Assembly (NCBI GenBank): GCA_030833985.1
Contig: JAURGC010000004.1
Location: forward strand, 1-37,919
Source of the DNA: Algoriphagus sp.
Lineage (GTDB): Bacteria; Bacteroidota; Bacteroidia; Cytophagales; Cyclobacteriaceae
Direction: 5' to 3'
Length of the DNA stretch: 37,919 nucleotides
A program made the translations under genes and the position numbers. Below, piece by piece: positions 26,374 through 34,810 of the stretch. How positions within the stretch are numbered: the stretch's first letter is position 1; the number at the start of each line of letters is the position of its first letter. The notes under the pieces were generated by a model. That model saw only the letters and a list, made by a program, of their open reading frames with translations. It had not been told where the DNA came from and ran no database searches.

Positions 26374-27001
26374 AAAAAGGCCGATACGATTTTAGCTGTT
26401 CCAAAAACATTATTGCGCTACCGGGAGAAAGAAATAGTATACAAACTATCCCGAAAATGGCACCATAGAGGTGGGCATCGTGGTTGATATTGTCCTGCCC
26501 TTGTTTTCCTTTGACGTAAGAATAAATCAGAAAAAACCCTCCCAAAAGGAAACCGGGAAGGCAGAGGAGTCCAAAAAGACAAATATCCGAAAGTGGCATT
26601 AAGACGATGCTAGCAAAAACCATGGCTGACGTTCCTCCAGATGCGCCCAAAGCCTTATAGTAAGGACTATTCTGCTGTTTGATAAACGTGGGAATATCCG
26701 AAACTACTAAGGCTAAAAGGTAAAATCCCACGAAAATCAAGCCTCCAAGCTCTAGTCCAAATTGAAATTTAAAAAATCGCTACACCACTCCACCAAAAAA
26801 ATAGAATGTAAATAAATTGAATAAAAGGTGGGTATAATTCGTGTGAATAAATCCAGATAGGATAAAGCGATCCCACTGGTTCCGTTGTTTGATTTGGTAC
26901 GGGAAAAACATCCACCGCTCTAAAAGGCGGGGACGACTGAAGGCAAGGACGCTACAAATTACCGTAACCCCGATCAGTACAGTGGTTAAAGAAATATCCA
27001 T
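26372..27001 (-). pseudogene. Rhomboid-family intramembrane serine protease broken by one in-frame TAG
   Basis: One reading frame of 210 codons runs from ATG 27001 to TAA 26372 but has a TAG at codon 74 (26782-26780). Both halves are in the same frame, with no insertion or deletion. The first 73 residues hold the HLLFN motif (Asn62 of the oxyanion site). The part after the stop continues RFFKFQFGLELGG and holds the GASGG motif with catalytic Ser121 and the NHDAHLYG segment with catalytic His177. Without readthrough, the product would lack both catalytic residues. Family members normally have a charged residue where the stop stands (an inference from memory), so GAG, AAG or CAG to TAG is likely. 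It starts six bases after the polyprenyl synthase stop, at the end of the lipB-rnr gene run. A sequencing error is the main alternative. Confidence 0.85.
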
Positions 27002-27007
27002 TCGCGC

Positions 27008-27994
27008 TTACTTCTCACGTTGCATCAACTCTTGGGTAACCGCTACCAATGTTTTGGAATAGTGTTGATCTTTGATCTGTAGCCTTTCAAGTTGTTGAAA
27101 TCCTTCTTCAAAATAGGAGGCCATTTTCTTTTCAGTCAAGGAGCGAATGCCAAGCTTCTCGTAGATTACCTTGACCGCAGCTACTTTTTCTTCTTTATCA
27201 AATTGGCTAAGTCCCAACCAATGTTGTAATTCTTCTTTCTCTTTGCCCTTGGCAAGCTCAAGTGCCTTAATCAAAAGGAAGGTTTTCTTGTTGGAAATAA
27301 TATCTCCACCCACCTGCTTGCCAAACTTAGCTTGGTCTGCATAGACATCTAGTAAGTCATCTTGGAGTTGGAAACCAATACCAATATTTACTCCAAAGTC
27401 ATAGATCCGTTGCACGTCTTCCTTAGCTGCACCAGCCAAAAGCGCTCCAAGCTGCAGTGCAAATCCTAAGAGTACAGCAGTTTTCAAGCGAATCATTTCA
27501 ATGTAATTGGGTTCAGCTACGGTCTCGTATCCTTCAAAGTTCATGTCTAGCTGCTGTCCTTCACAAACTTCGGCCGCCGTTTTATTAAAAAGCCGAATGA
27601 CTTCAGGTAAAAGTGCAGTTGGTGTAGGTAGCAATAGGTCATAGGCCCGTACTAGCATGACGTCTCCAGAGAGAATGGCAATGTTAGCATTCCATTTTTC
27701 ATGGACTGTAGGTTTCCCTCTGCGTAAAGGGGCTTGATCCATGATGTCGTCGTGCATGAGCGTGAAGTTGTGAAAAACTTCCAGTGCAGCAGCCTGACTG
27801 AATATCTCTGTAGGGTTTTTTCCATACAAGCCGTAAGCTAAGAGGGAGAGTAGGGGTCGAATCCGCTTTCCTCCTAAGCTCATGATGTAGGTGATGGGGT
27901 CGTACAATTCAGCAGGAGATGCTCCAAAAGAGTGGCTGCTGATGTGTTCTTCAAACTTAGTTAAAAGCTCGTGGACGAGATTTTTTTCTGTCAT
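27008..27994 (-). CDS. Polyprenyl (all-trans) diphosphate synthase
   Basis: This enzyme extends allylic diphosphates with IPP to make geranylgeranyl or longer chains for quinones or related lipids. The 328 residues show GGKRIRP, the first aspartate-rich motif DDIMD (82-86) followed by RRGKPT, and the second motif DDLLD (212-216) with KQVGGDIISNKKT. Product length cannot be told from the sequence. ATG 27994 is chosen over a TTG nine bases earlier. The start lies 38 bases inside the end of rnr, so translation is probably coupled. Confidence 0.93.
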   Translation of the reverse strand: MTEKNLVHELLTKFEEHISSHSFGASPAELYDPITYIMSLGGKRIRPLLSLLAYGLYGKNPTEIFSQAAALEVFHNFTLMHDDIMDQAPLRRGKPTVHEKWNANIAILSGDVMLVRAYDLLLPTPTALLPEVIRLFNKTAAEVCEGQQLDMNFEGYETVAEPNYIEMIRLKTAVLLGFALQLGALLAGAAKEDVQRIYDFGVNIGIGFQLQDDLLDVYADQAKFGKQVGGDIISNKKTFLLIKALELAKGKEKEELQHWLGLSQFDKEEKVAAVKVIYEKLGIRSLTEKKMASYFEEGFQQLERLQIKDQHYSKTLVAVTQELMQREK

Positions 27995-30164
27995 GGTCTG
28001 CAAATTCCAAATCGATGGTTCTTCGGTCGATATCCGTATTAACTACCCGAACCAGTACTTTGTCTCCTAAAGTGATCATTTTTTTTGTTTTCGATCCAAT
28101 CAAGCGCATGTTGCGCTCGTCAAAATCATAGTAATCGTCGTCCATGTCTTGGACTCGAATCATCCCTTCACACTTGGTTTCTGTGATTTCTACGAATACC
28201 CCCCACTCGGTCACCCCGCTCACGATACCTTCGTAATCTCTTACCTCAGCGAGAGACATGAATTCTACTTGTTTGTACTTGATGGAGGCACGTTCAGCAT
28301 CTGCTGCTCGTTTTTCCCGTTCCGAAGAATGCTGACATTTTTGTTCCCAAGAACCTGCGTCTGGGGATTTTCCTCCTTCGAGGTAGTGTTCGAGCAAGCG
28401 GTGCACCATCATGTCTGGGTACCTTCGGATGGGAGAGGTGAAGTGGGTATAGTGTGCAAATGCAAGTCCAAAATGCCCTTTGGGTTCGGTGGTGTACTTT
28501 GCTTTGGCCATGCTCCGTATGGCCAGCTGCTCCAAGACATTTTGCTCGGGTTTGCCCTGAATCTCATCCATCAGTTTGTTGAGTGCAGCAGAGATTTTCT
28601 GAGGCTGTGTGGTGTCCATTTGATGGCCGAAGCGCTTGGCAAAACCAGAGAAGGTTTCCAATCGATCCAAATCTGGGCTATCGTGCGTTCGGTACACAAA
28701 GGTATCCATGCCCTGATTTTTACGAAAAATGAATTCGGCTACGTACTTGTTGGCCAGTAGCATAAATTCTTCAATGAGCTTGTGAATGTCTTTCCGCTCC
28801 TTAACAAATAAGCCTAGGGGAGTTCCTTTTTCATCGAGCTTAAATTTGACTTCCACCGTTTCAAAGTTGACAGCTCCTTGTTCAAATCGTTGTTTTCGAA
28901 TTTTCTTGGCTAAGTTGTTGAGTAAGGTTAGCTCCTGGAAGTAATCTCCTGACTGGGTATCGATACATTCTTGTGCTTCTTCGTAGGCAAACCGTCGGTC
29001 GGAATGAATGATGGTTCGGCCAATCCAATGGCTTACCACTTTGGCTTGAGGATCTACCTCAAATACGCAAGCAAAGGTGAGTTTATCTTCTTTTGGGCGG
29101 AGTGAACAAAGGCCATTGCTGAGGCGCTCCGGAAGCATGGGAATGGTGCGATCGACCAGGTATACTGAAGTTGCCCGATTGTGGGCTTCTTTTTCTAAGG
29201 CTGTTTTTGGTTTGACGTAATGGGTCACATCAGCGATATGAACACCTATTTCGTGGTTTCCATTTTCTAGTTTTCGGTAGGAAATCGCGTCGTCAAAGTC
29301 TTTGGCATCTGCAGGATCAATCGTGAAAGTCAGTACCTCTCTAAAATCTTTTCGAGCCTTAATTTCTTTGGATGAAATTTGTTCCGAGATAGCATTTGCT
29401 TCGGCATCGGCTTCCTTTTCATAGTCGAAAGGAAGGCCAAATTCCGCCATAATGGAGTGAATTTCCACCTCATGCAGTCCTGCCTTTCCGAGTACCCGGA
29501 TTACTTTTCCAGTTGGGTTCTTATCGTCTTCCCTCCATTCGGTCAATTTGACAATTACCTTTTCATTGTGTTCAGCACCCATCAATTCTCCACGGTGCAC
29601 AAAGATGTCTTTATGCATTTTTTTGAAGTCGGGCACTACAAAGGCAAAGCGAGGGGAAATTTCCACTCGGCCGACAAATTCATCTCGGCTACGCGCTATA
29701 ATTTCCAATACGCGACCTTCCGTTCTTCCGGTTTTTCCTTTGTTAGGAAATACCATCACGCGTACCTTGTCTCCATCCAATGCCTGTTTTAGGTCGGCTT
29801 CCTTCACCAAAATATCTCCTTCAACTGAATCAGGTTGGTCTGGAATGATGAATGCAAAACGGGGGTTGACAAAATCAACGGTTCCTAAGATAAACTCTGG
29901 ATCACGGGTAGAGGAAAAATAATTACGTGGGCTTCTTGAAATTTTCCCTTCTGCGACAAGTTGAAAAAGTACTGGTTCCACCCCACCTTTGTTCAGGGAA
30001 TCACGGATTTCTAGTTGCTTGATGAGTTGCTTGGCATTAAATTCTTGGCCGAAATTTGCATCTAGGAAGTGAAGTAGTCTTCGTGCTAAGGAAGTAGAAT
30101 CATTGTTGCCTTTTGAGCTTGAATGGTTTTTTTTGGAATTTTTTCGATCGGATTTTCTTCCCAT
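27957..30164 (-). CDS. rnr: Ribonuclease R
   Basis: RNase R is a processive 3'-5' exoribonuclease that degrades structured RNA. The 735 residues have a basic, low-complexity head (1-25), a winged-helix region, two cold-shock domains (about 90-230), and the RNB catalytic domain. DPADAKDFDDAIS (283-295) carries the metal-binding aspartates. An S1 domain starts near 645 (GIVSGVTEWGVFVEI). It ends with the basic tail DRKKSRPRAFN. The gene overlaps the polyprenyl synthase start by 38 bases. A 68-base gap separates it from the exonuclease gene upstream, and no -7 box is visible there, so it may belong to the lipB transcript. Confidence 0.95.
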   Translation of the reverse strand: MGRKSDRKNSKKNHSSSKGNNDSTSLARRLLHFLDANFGQEFNAKQLIKQLEIRDSLNKGGVEPVLFQLVAEGKISRSPRNYFSSTRDPEFILGTVDFVNPRFAFIIPDQPDSVEGDILVKEADLKQALDGDKVRVMVFPNKGKTGRTEGRVLEIIARSRDEFVGRVEISPRFAFVVPDFKKMHKDIFVHRGELMGAEHNEKVIVKLTEWREDDKNPTGKVIRVLGKAGLHEVEIHSIMAEFGLPFDYEKEADAEANAISEQISSKEIKARKDFREVLTFTIDPADAKDFDDAISYRKLENGNHEIGVHIADVTHYVKPKTALEKEAHNRATSVYLVDRTIPMLPERLSNGLCSLRPKEDKLTFACVFEVDPQAKVVSHWIGRTIIHSDRRFAYEEAQECIDTQSGDYFQELTLLNNLAKKIRKQRFEQGAVNFETVEVKFKLDEKGTPLGLFVKERKDIHKLIEEFMLLANKYVAEFIFRKNQGMDTFVYRTHDSPDLDRLETFSGFAKRFGHQMDTTQPQKISAALNKLMDEIQGKPEQNVLEQLAIRSMAKAKYTTEPKGHFGLAFAHYTHFTSPIRRYPDMMVHRLLEHYLEGGKSPDAGSWEQKCQHSSEREKRAADAERASIKYKQVEFMSLAEVRDYEGIVSGVTEWGVFVEITETKCEGMIRVQDMDDDYYDFDERNMRLIGSKTKKMITLGDKVLVRVVNTDIDRRTIDLEFADHDRKKSRPRAFN

Positions 30165-30232
30165 GAGGGCTTTTTTTATTCTAAGGTATGAAGTTTTGAT
30201 TGTCCTGAAAACTTGCAGATATGTTCTTTTTG

Positions 30233-30958
30233 TTACGAATCAGGGTATTCGATTTCAAGGTCACTGGGTTCGGATTGCGGATGCATGGCGAGGTAAATCC
30301 TTGCCGTTACCTCCACATCTCGAAGACAGTAGTGTGTTATTTTTTCAAGATTTTTTTCGTGGTAATAGGTGGAATTTACTTCACTTCCATCCATTCCTTC
30401 TTTCGAACTGGTAATTCCAAAAGCTGCAGTTAGAAGTTCCAATCGGGTATAGTGTTTGTAATCTCCAAATCGCCAAAGTTCCATCGTATCTAGGTGTCTT
30501 ATTTCCCAAGGTTTTTTGCCGGCAAGTTGTAGCGGCTCGGGTAATGGGATGCCTTGGATTAGCATCCGTCGACACAGGTAAGGAAAGTCAAATTCTTTGC
30601 CATTGTGGGCACAAAGAATCCATTTTTTCTTTTCCAACACCTTTTTTAATTCCAATAGTGTTTCTTTTTCATCTTCCTTTGCAAAAACCTTCGATCGAAA
30701 GGAATAGTTCTTTTCCTTTTTTTTGGCTTGGAAAAATCCCACTCCTATGCAAATGACCTTACCAAATTCTGCATGAATCCCCGCCCGATCAAAAAAAAGT
30801 TCTCCGGGTTCCAGAAGGCTTTCTCTACGGATGAGTCGCTCTTTTCGGATCCATTCAGCTTGTAATCTCGAGTCAAGCTCGTCAAAAGATTCCGTATTGG
30901 ATGCAGTTTCAATGTCTAAAAATAAAATATTGCTTAGCTGTTCAAAAAATGGGGTCAT
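30233..30958 (-). CDS. Predicted DEDDy 3'-5' exonuclease (PolB-exonuclease-like)
   Basis: The 241-residue protein has the RNase H-like exonuclease fold: FLDIET with Asp15 and Glu17 (Exo I), HNGKEFDFPYL with Asp124 (Exo II) and YCLRD with Tyr210 and Asp214 (Exo III, DEDDy type). No polymerase domain is attached. It resembles the stand-alone proteins related to the exonuclease domain of family B polymerases. Substrate (DNA or RNA) is not known. Its neighbour rnr suggests but does not prove an RNA role. It begins ten bases after the small unknown gene and sits in the lipB-rnr run. Confidence 0.8.
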   Translation of the reverse strand: MTPFFEQLSNILFLDIETASNTESFDELDSRLQAEWIRKERLIRRESLLEPGELFFDRAGIHAEFGKVICIGVGFFQAKKKEKNYSFRSKVFAKEDEKETLLELKKVLEKKKWILCAHNGKEFDFPYLCRRMLIQGIPLPEPLQLAGKKPWEIRHLDTMELWRFGDYKHYTRLELLTAAFGITSSKEGMDGSEVNSTYYHEKNLEKITHYCLRDVEVTARIYLAMHPQSEPSDLEIEYPDS

Positions 30959-30968
30959 GATCTAAAAA

Positions 30969-31370
30969 TTAGGAGTGGAGAACACCTTCTAATCCCAATT
31001 CGGGGATGTAGCGAAGGTGGGCAGGATCAAAACTACCTGGAGTAAAGATAAACTTTTTATCAAAAATCTGATCCAGAATGTAGTAGCTCACCCAAAACTC
31101 ATTGGTGAGTGAAAATACAGCCGGATCGATAGGTTCGATTCGTACGATGGAATCTGCACCAAGCTCTTGGATGAGGTGGCGAAGGGTGGATGTTCTTTGT
31201 AGCTCTCCTTCCAAATGGCCATACCCTTGAGAGGTAATCATGACCGTGTGTAGTTCGATTAAGTTGTAGTTGATCAGGTAGACGGCCCATTCTGTACCGA
31301 TTTCCTTATCCTCCTTGGCAATCGCGATTTTTACGCCTGTAACGGGAGCAAAATCAATGTCTTTTTTCAT
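30969..31370 (-). CDS. Conserved-looking protein of unknown function (133 residues)
   Basis: I do not recognise this family. The protein is soluble, with no signal peptide or membrane helix. It starts with mixed beta strands (VKIAIAKEDKEIGTEWAVYLINYN) and has a middle YGHLEGELQRTSTLRHL and a C-terminal FTPGSFDPAHLRYIPELGLEGVL. Its ATG overlaps the lipB stop by one base (TAATG), and the exonuclease gene follows after ten bases, so it is clearly expressed with both. Base and codon use look like the neighbours. Placement in a housekeeping run and clean coding character make it a real gene. Confidence 0.8.
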   Translation of the reverse strand: MKKDIDFAPVTGVKIAIAKEDKEIGTEWAVYLINYNLIELHTVMITSQGYGHLEGELQRTSTLRHLIQELGADSIVRIEPIDPAVFSLTNEFWVSYYILDQIFDKKFIFTPGSFDPAHLRYIPELGLEGVLHS

Positions 31371-32092
31371 TAGGCTTCAATCAAATTCATTTCAAAAAGG
31401 GCAGCAAGGTGTTTTTTTACCTTTCCTTTTACCTCCCCTACGTCCACCCTGCGACCCAACTCCAAGTGTAGAGAGGTGACTGCTTTGTCGTCAATTCCAC
31501 AAGGCACTATGTGTCCGAAATAGGAGAGATCTACATTCAAGTTGAAGGCAAATCCATGCATGGTGACCCAACGGCTGGATTTTACTCCTAAGGCACAGAT
31601 TTTTCTAGGATTCTTGAGTGTATTGTGGTCCAGCCAAACGCCTGTAAGGCCATCGATTCTCCCTGCTGACACCCCATATTCTGCGAGGGTGAGAATAATA
31701 GCTTCTTCCAAGTACCTTAAGTAGCGGTGGATGTCGGTAAAGAAGTGGTCCAGGTCCAAGATTGGATAGCCCACCAATTGACCAGGGCCATGGTAGGTGA
31801 TGTCACCTCCACGATTGATTTTGTAGTAGGTTGCTTGATGGCTGAGTAGACCTACGTCGTCGAGTAAGAGGTGCTCCGGCTTGCCACTTTTTCCTAGGGT
31901 ATAGACATGGGGATGCTCTACAAAAAGTAGGTAGCTGGGCGTTATTGTTTGTTGGTCTTTAGGGAGGTTTCGATTTTGAATTTTTTGGGCTACAATGTCT
32001 CCAAACAGCTTTTCTTGGTAGGTCCAGGCTTCTTGGTAATCCATATTCCCTAAATCTCGAAATTCTACTGTTTTTTTTGTAATTTGATTCAT
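31370..32092 (-). CDS. lipB: Octanoyltransferase LipB
   Basis: LipB moves octanoyl groups from acyl carrier protein to lipoyl domains, the first step of lipoate assembly. The 240 residues contain RGGDITYHGPGQ (94-105), the catalytic Lys171 (GVKSSRWVTMHG) and the acyl-accepting Cys198 (VPCGID), all in family positions. The length is normal. lipA is not in the window. It is the first gene of the minus-strand run reaching down to the rhomboid pseudogene, with a -7 box 53 bases upstream. Confidence 0.95.
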   Translation of the reverse strand: MNQITKKTVEFRDLGNMDYQEAWTYQEKLFGDIVAQKIQNRNLPKDQQTITPSYLLFVEHPHVYTLGKSGKPEHLLLDDVGLLSHQATYYKINRGGDITYHGPGQLVGYPILDLDHFFTDIHRYLRYLEEAIILTLAEYGVSAGRIDGLTGVWLDHNTLKNPRKICALGVKSSRWVTMHGFAFNLNVDLSYFGHIVPCGIDDKAVTSLHLELGRRVDVGEVKGKVKKHLAALFEMNLIEA

Positions 32093-32144
32093 CTTCTTGA
32101 CATCCGCATTTTTTAGACCTACTGGGGTAGGCCCTTACATTTTT

Positions 32145-32152
32145 CAAAATTA
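32145..32152 (-). promoter_or_regulatory. -7 box (TAATTTTG, minus strand) of lipB
   Basis: TAATTTTG read from 32152 to 32145 fits TAnnTTTG and lies 53 bases before the lipB ATG. The same octamer stands before two other minus-strand genes of the window. Confidence 0.5.
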
Positions 32153-32165
32153 ACCATTATTTCTC

Positions 32166-32522
32166 ATGGCAGCACACAATGATTCAGGAAGGCACGCCGA
32201 AGTGGAGGCTGCTAAATGGCTAGAAAGCAAGGGGTATACCTTGTTAGCAACCAATTACCGCTTCCAGCATGCGGAAATAGATTTAATTATGACTTATCAA
32301 GGGCTGTTGATTTTTATTGAAGTAAAATTTCGTTCTGGAACAGGTTTCGGTTATGCAGAGGAGTTTGTGCAAGTCGCAAAAAAAAGACTTATTGTAAAGG
32401 CAGCGGATCAGTACATTTACAAGAAAGATTGGCACCACGACATTCGCTTTGATATTGTAGGAGTCTATTTAGATCCGCAGGGGAGGCTACATTTCAAACA
32501 GTTTGAAGACGCTTTTTACTGA
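32166..32522 (+). CDS. YraN/UPF0102 family nuclease-like protein
   Basis: The 118-residue protein has the PD-(D/E)xK nuclease core of UPF0102: Glu37 and Asp39 (AEIDLI) and Glu52/Lys54 (FIEVKFR), preceded by EVEAAKWLESKGY. Family members are predicted Holliday-junction-resolvase-like endonucleases with little experimental work. The ATG at 32166 gives the usual length. It is divergent from lipB (73 bases) and converges on the MORN-like gene. Confidence 0.9.
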   Translation: MAAHNDSGRHAEVEAAKWLESKGYTLLATNYRFQHAEIDLIMTYQGLLIFIEVKFRSGTGFGYAEEFVQVAKKRLIVKAADQYIYKKDWHHDIRFDIVGVYLDPQGRLHFKQFEDAFY

Positions 32523-32527
32523 ACTTT

Positions 32528-32552
32528 AATCCGCATGCATTACGGATTTTTT
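32528..32552 (+). terminator. Probable terminator of yraN, overlapping the convergent gene's end
   Basis: AATCCG (32528-32533) and CGGATT (32543-32548) form a 6-bp stem followed by four more T. The loop contains the stop codon of the opposite-strand gene. The stem is short, so this is moderate evidence. Confidence 0.5.
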
Positions 32553-33391
32553 CGGTAGATTAGATTGCCTTCCTTATCCCATTCTGCCCGGATGTATGGG
32601 CGGAAGTTTTTGGTAAAAGGTTTTTCTTGGTATTGAATTTCTCGCTTGCGAATGGTCTTTGTATTGTTGGTATTCCAATATTCGGTCCAAAGTCCTACTT
32701 TCTGTCCAAATCGATATTCTCCTGTCACCGCAATTTGTTGATTTGGATAGAAATGAAAAAAATTTCCTTCTTCAAGTCCATATTGAACAGGAATGAGTTT
32801 TTCAATGGATTTGGAGGTGGAGTTGTAGTAGGTGATTCGTGATTCTTTGGGCCATCCTTCCTCAAAATGGGCTTTGTCTTGGAGGATATTGTTGCCATCG
32901 AAAAGTAGCCAGGTTTGGTGTTTGGCTCCATAATAAAACATCCCACTTTCCACGACTATTTGATTGATAAGGCGCTGATAAGGTCCATGGAGCAAGTAGC
33001 CCAGGCCCTTGGCATATCCCTGGGTTCGAATAGTCCTATCTTTTGGGTCGTACCAATATCGGTCTCGAACATAAGGATTACCTACCCAAGAGATATCTGT
33101 AAAATGAAAAAATTCAGTGTATTCTTGACCCCTTAGACTTCTACGAGTGCTCCCTTTCCGCGTTTTAATTCCGAAATAAGTACTTTTTCGAGCATTTTTT
33201 TTACGCTCCTTTTTTTTCTCTTTTACTTTTTCTTCATCAAATAATAACAGTGGGGCAACGGTGGGCAATAGCGAGGAACTCACAATCCCAATACTGTCTT
33301 CACCTTCTTTTTGGTCAGCAACCAGTACTTGGCAAAGAATTAGTTTGGGAAAGCCAAACAAGAGTAAAAGAAGAAGAGTAAGCAGTTTCAT
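32540..33391 (-). CDS. Secreted MORN/YwqK-like repeat protein of unknown function
   Basis: The 283-residue product begins with a strong signal peptide (MKLLTLLLLLLFGFP); cysteine follows LIL, which is a poor lipobox, so lipoprotein status is doubtful. A basic linker (about 55-75, rich in KKK/ERKK) precedes a domain with G-x-Y and W-x-Y strands such as TGEYRFGQKVGLWTEYW. That is the pattern of MORN-like YwqK repeats. The ATG at 33391 is chosen over ATG 33442, because the -7 box lies between them and the signal peptide starts here. No function can be assigned. Confidence 0.7.
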   Translation of the reverse strand: MKLLTLLLLLLFGFPKLILCQVLVADQKEGEDSIGIVSSSLLPTVAPLLLFDEEKVKEKKKERKKNARKSTYFGIKTRKGSTRRSLRGQEYTEFFHFTDISWVGNPYVRDRYWYDPKDRTIRTQGYAKGLGYLLHGPYQRLINQIVVESGMFYYGAKHQTWLLFDGNNILQDKAHFEEGWPKESRITYYNSTSKSIEKLIPVQYGLEEGNFFHFYPNQQIAVTGEYRFGQKVGLWTEYWNTNNTKTIRKREIQYQEKPFTKNFRPYIRAEWDKEGNLIYRKNP

Positions 33392-33430
33392 TTCTGGTGT
33401 AAAACGGGGAAATGGCTTTTCTAGTGCTTT

Positions 33431-33438
33431 CAAAATTA
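33431..33438 (-). promoter_or_regulatory. -7 box (TAATTTTG, minus strand) of the MORN-like gene
   Basis: TAATTTTG from 33438 to 33431 lies 39 bases before the chosen ATG and excludes the ATG at 33442 as the main start. Confidence 0.5.
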
Positions 33439-33462
33439 ACATTTCGTGATCAAATCTCTTCG

Positions 33463-33497
33463 TTTGTTTCTAATTTATAATCTTCTGCCTACTTTTG
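33463..33497 (+). promoter_or_regulatory. Promoter of the aspartate aminotransferase gene
   Basis: TTTG at 33463-33466, a 23-base spacer and TACTTTTG at 33490-33497 match the -33/-7 consensus at the long end of the spacer range. The gene's ATG follows 29 bases later. Confidence 0.55.
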
Positions 33498-33526
33498 AGG
33501 TCTTGCTACCAAACCACACATCCCTC

Positions 33527-34729
33527 ATGAATTCAATGCTATCAGATCGCGTATTACAAATGGAAGAATCGGCTACCTTGGCCATGGCAAAAAAAGCCAG
33601 AGAACTAAAAGCCCAAGGAGTTGACATCATCGGCTTAAGTTTGGGTGAACCGGATTTTAAAACACCGAAACACATCCAACAAGCGGCTAAAGATGCGATT
33701 GATGAAGGCAAATATTTTGCTTATCCTCCGGTCTCCGGATACCAGGATTTGCGTGAAGCTATCGCCAAAAAGCTCCGTGAAGAAAATAATATTCAAGATG
33801 CAAAAGCAGCGCACATTGTGGTTTCAGTTGGCGCAAAACACTCTATAGCCAATACCTTCATGTGTATCCTAAACGAAGGCGACGAGGTGGTTATTTTTTC
33901 CCCGTACTGGGTGAGTTATGCTGAGATCATCAAATTGTGTGGAGGGGTACCCGTTTTGATTGAAGGAACGCTTGAAAATAATTTTAAGGCTTCAGCAGCA
34001 CAGCTCGAGGCTGCCATTACGTCCAAAACCAAGGCGGTAATCTACTCTTCCCCCTGCAACCCGACGGGTTCTGTATTCTCTCAGCAAGAATTGGAAGCCA
34101 TCGCCAATGTAGTAAAGAAGCACGAGCAAGTGCTAGTCATTGCGGATGAGATTTATGAGTTGATCAACTTTACAGGTAAAAATTTCAGCATTGCCTCCTT
34201 ACCAGGAATGTTTGAGCGAACCATTACCGTCAATGGATTTTCCAAGGGATATGCCATGACAGGCTGGAGAGTGGGCTACATCTGTGCTCCACTAGAACTA
34301 TCCAAAGCAGTGGAGAAGATGCAAGGTCAATTTACTTCTGGGAATACCGGAATCGCACAGCGTGCAGCACTTGCCGGTATATCTGGAGACCAAAGACCTT
34401 CTCATGAAATGGCTGTTCAATACTTGAAGCGTCGTGACTTGGTATTGGACTTGCTGAGGGATATTCCAGGCATCAAAACTCATGTCCCAGAGGGAGCTTT
34501 CTATTTCTTTCCGGATGTCACTGCATTCTTTGGGAAGTCAGCACATGGCCACCAAGTAAACAATGCGGATGAGCTTTGCATGTATTTGCTTGACACTGCC
34601 AATGTATCTTTAGTAACAGGATCTGCATTTGGAGCGGATAACTGTGTACGTATTTCTTATGCCGCTTCTGAGTCCGACTTAATCGAGGCGATGAAGCGCA
34701 TGAAAAAAGCCTTGGGAGAACTAGCGTAA
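33527..34729 (+). CDS. Pyridoxal-phosphate aspartate aminotransferase (class I)
   Basis: This type I aminotransferase interconverts aspartate/oxaloacetate with glutamate/2-oxoglutarate. The 400 residues start MNSMLSDRVL and show GLSLGEPDF, the PLP-contacting NPTG (Asn178), DEIYE (Asp207, Tyr210) and the Schiff-base lysine Lys240 in GFSKGYAMTGWR. This is the Ib subgroup common in Bacteroidota and Firmicutes. The frame stays open 27 codons upstream, but that part contains the promoter, so ATG 33527 is chosen. Exact substrate range (aspartate, or also prephenate) cannot be told. Confidence 0.93.
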   Translation: MNSMLSDRVLQMEESATLAMAKKARELKAQGVDIIGLSLGEPDFKTPKHIQQAAKDAIDEGKYFAYPPVSGYQDLREAIAKKLREENNIQDAKAAHIVVSVGAKHSIANTFMCILNEGDEVVIFSPYWVSYAEIIKLCGGVPVLIEGTLENNFKASAAQLEAAITSKTKAVIYSSPCNPTGSVFSQQELEAIANVVKKHEQVLVIADEIYELINFTGKNFSIASLPGMFERTITVNGFSKGYAMTGWRVGYICAPLELSKAVEKMQGQFTSGNTGIAQRAALAGISGDQRPSHEMAVQYLKRRDLVLDLLRDIPGIKTHVPEGAFYFFPDVTAFFGKSAHGHQVNNADELCMYLLDTANVSLVTGSAFGADNCVRISYAASESDLIEAMKRMKKALGELA

Positions 34730-34744
34730 GCCTCTTTATTTTGT

Positions 34745-34785
34745 CTGCCCTGTAGATTGAAATGCTACTAGGCAGGCATTTTTTT
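34745..34785 (+). terminator. Probable terminator after the aminotransferase gene
   Basis: CTGCC (34745-34749) pairs with GGCAG (34771-34775) and GTAG (34752-34755) with CTAC (34765-34768), with a two-base internal mismatch and a nine-base loop, followed by GCA and seven T. Confidence 0.65.
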
Positions 34786-34810
34786 CAAATTGATTCTCCC
34801 ACTACCCCCC

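Noticed and set aside
26372-27001. Programmed frameshift or two separate small membrane proteins
   Set aside because: Both halves are in the same frame with 13 coding codons between the TAG and the next possible start, and together they make one complete rhomboid; a simple nonsense change explains it.
28149-28760. 203-codon open frame on the plus strand
   Set aside because: It lies wholly opposite rnr, whose domains are unmistakable; the product is cysteine/phenylalanine-rich and without family features.
32115-32130. Small hairpin CCTAC/GTAGG between lipB and yraN
   Set aside because: Only five base pairs with no T tract on the correct side; too weak to call a terminator or operator.
33446-33526. 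Possible 27-residue leader on the aminotransferase
   Set aside because: The stretch carries the -33/-7 promoter and ends at an ATG that begins the family N-terminus.
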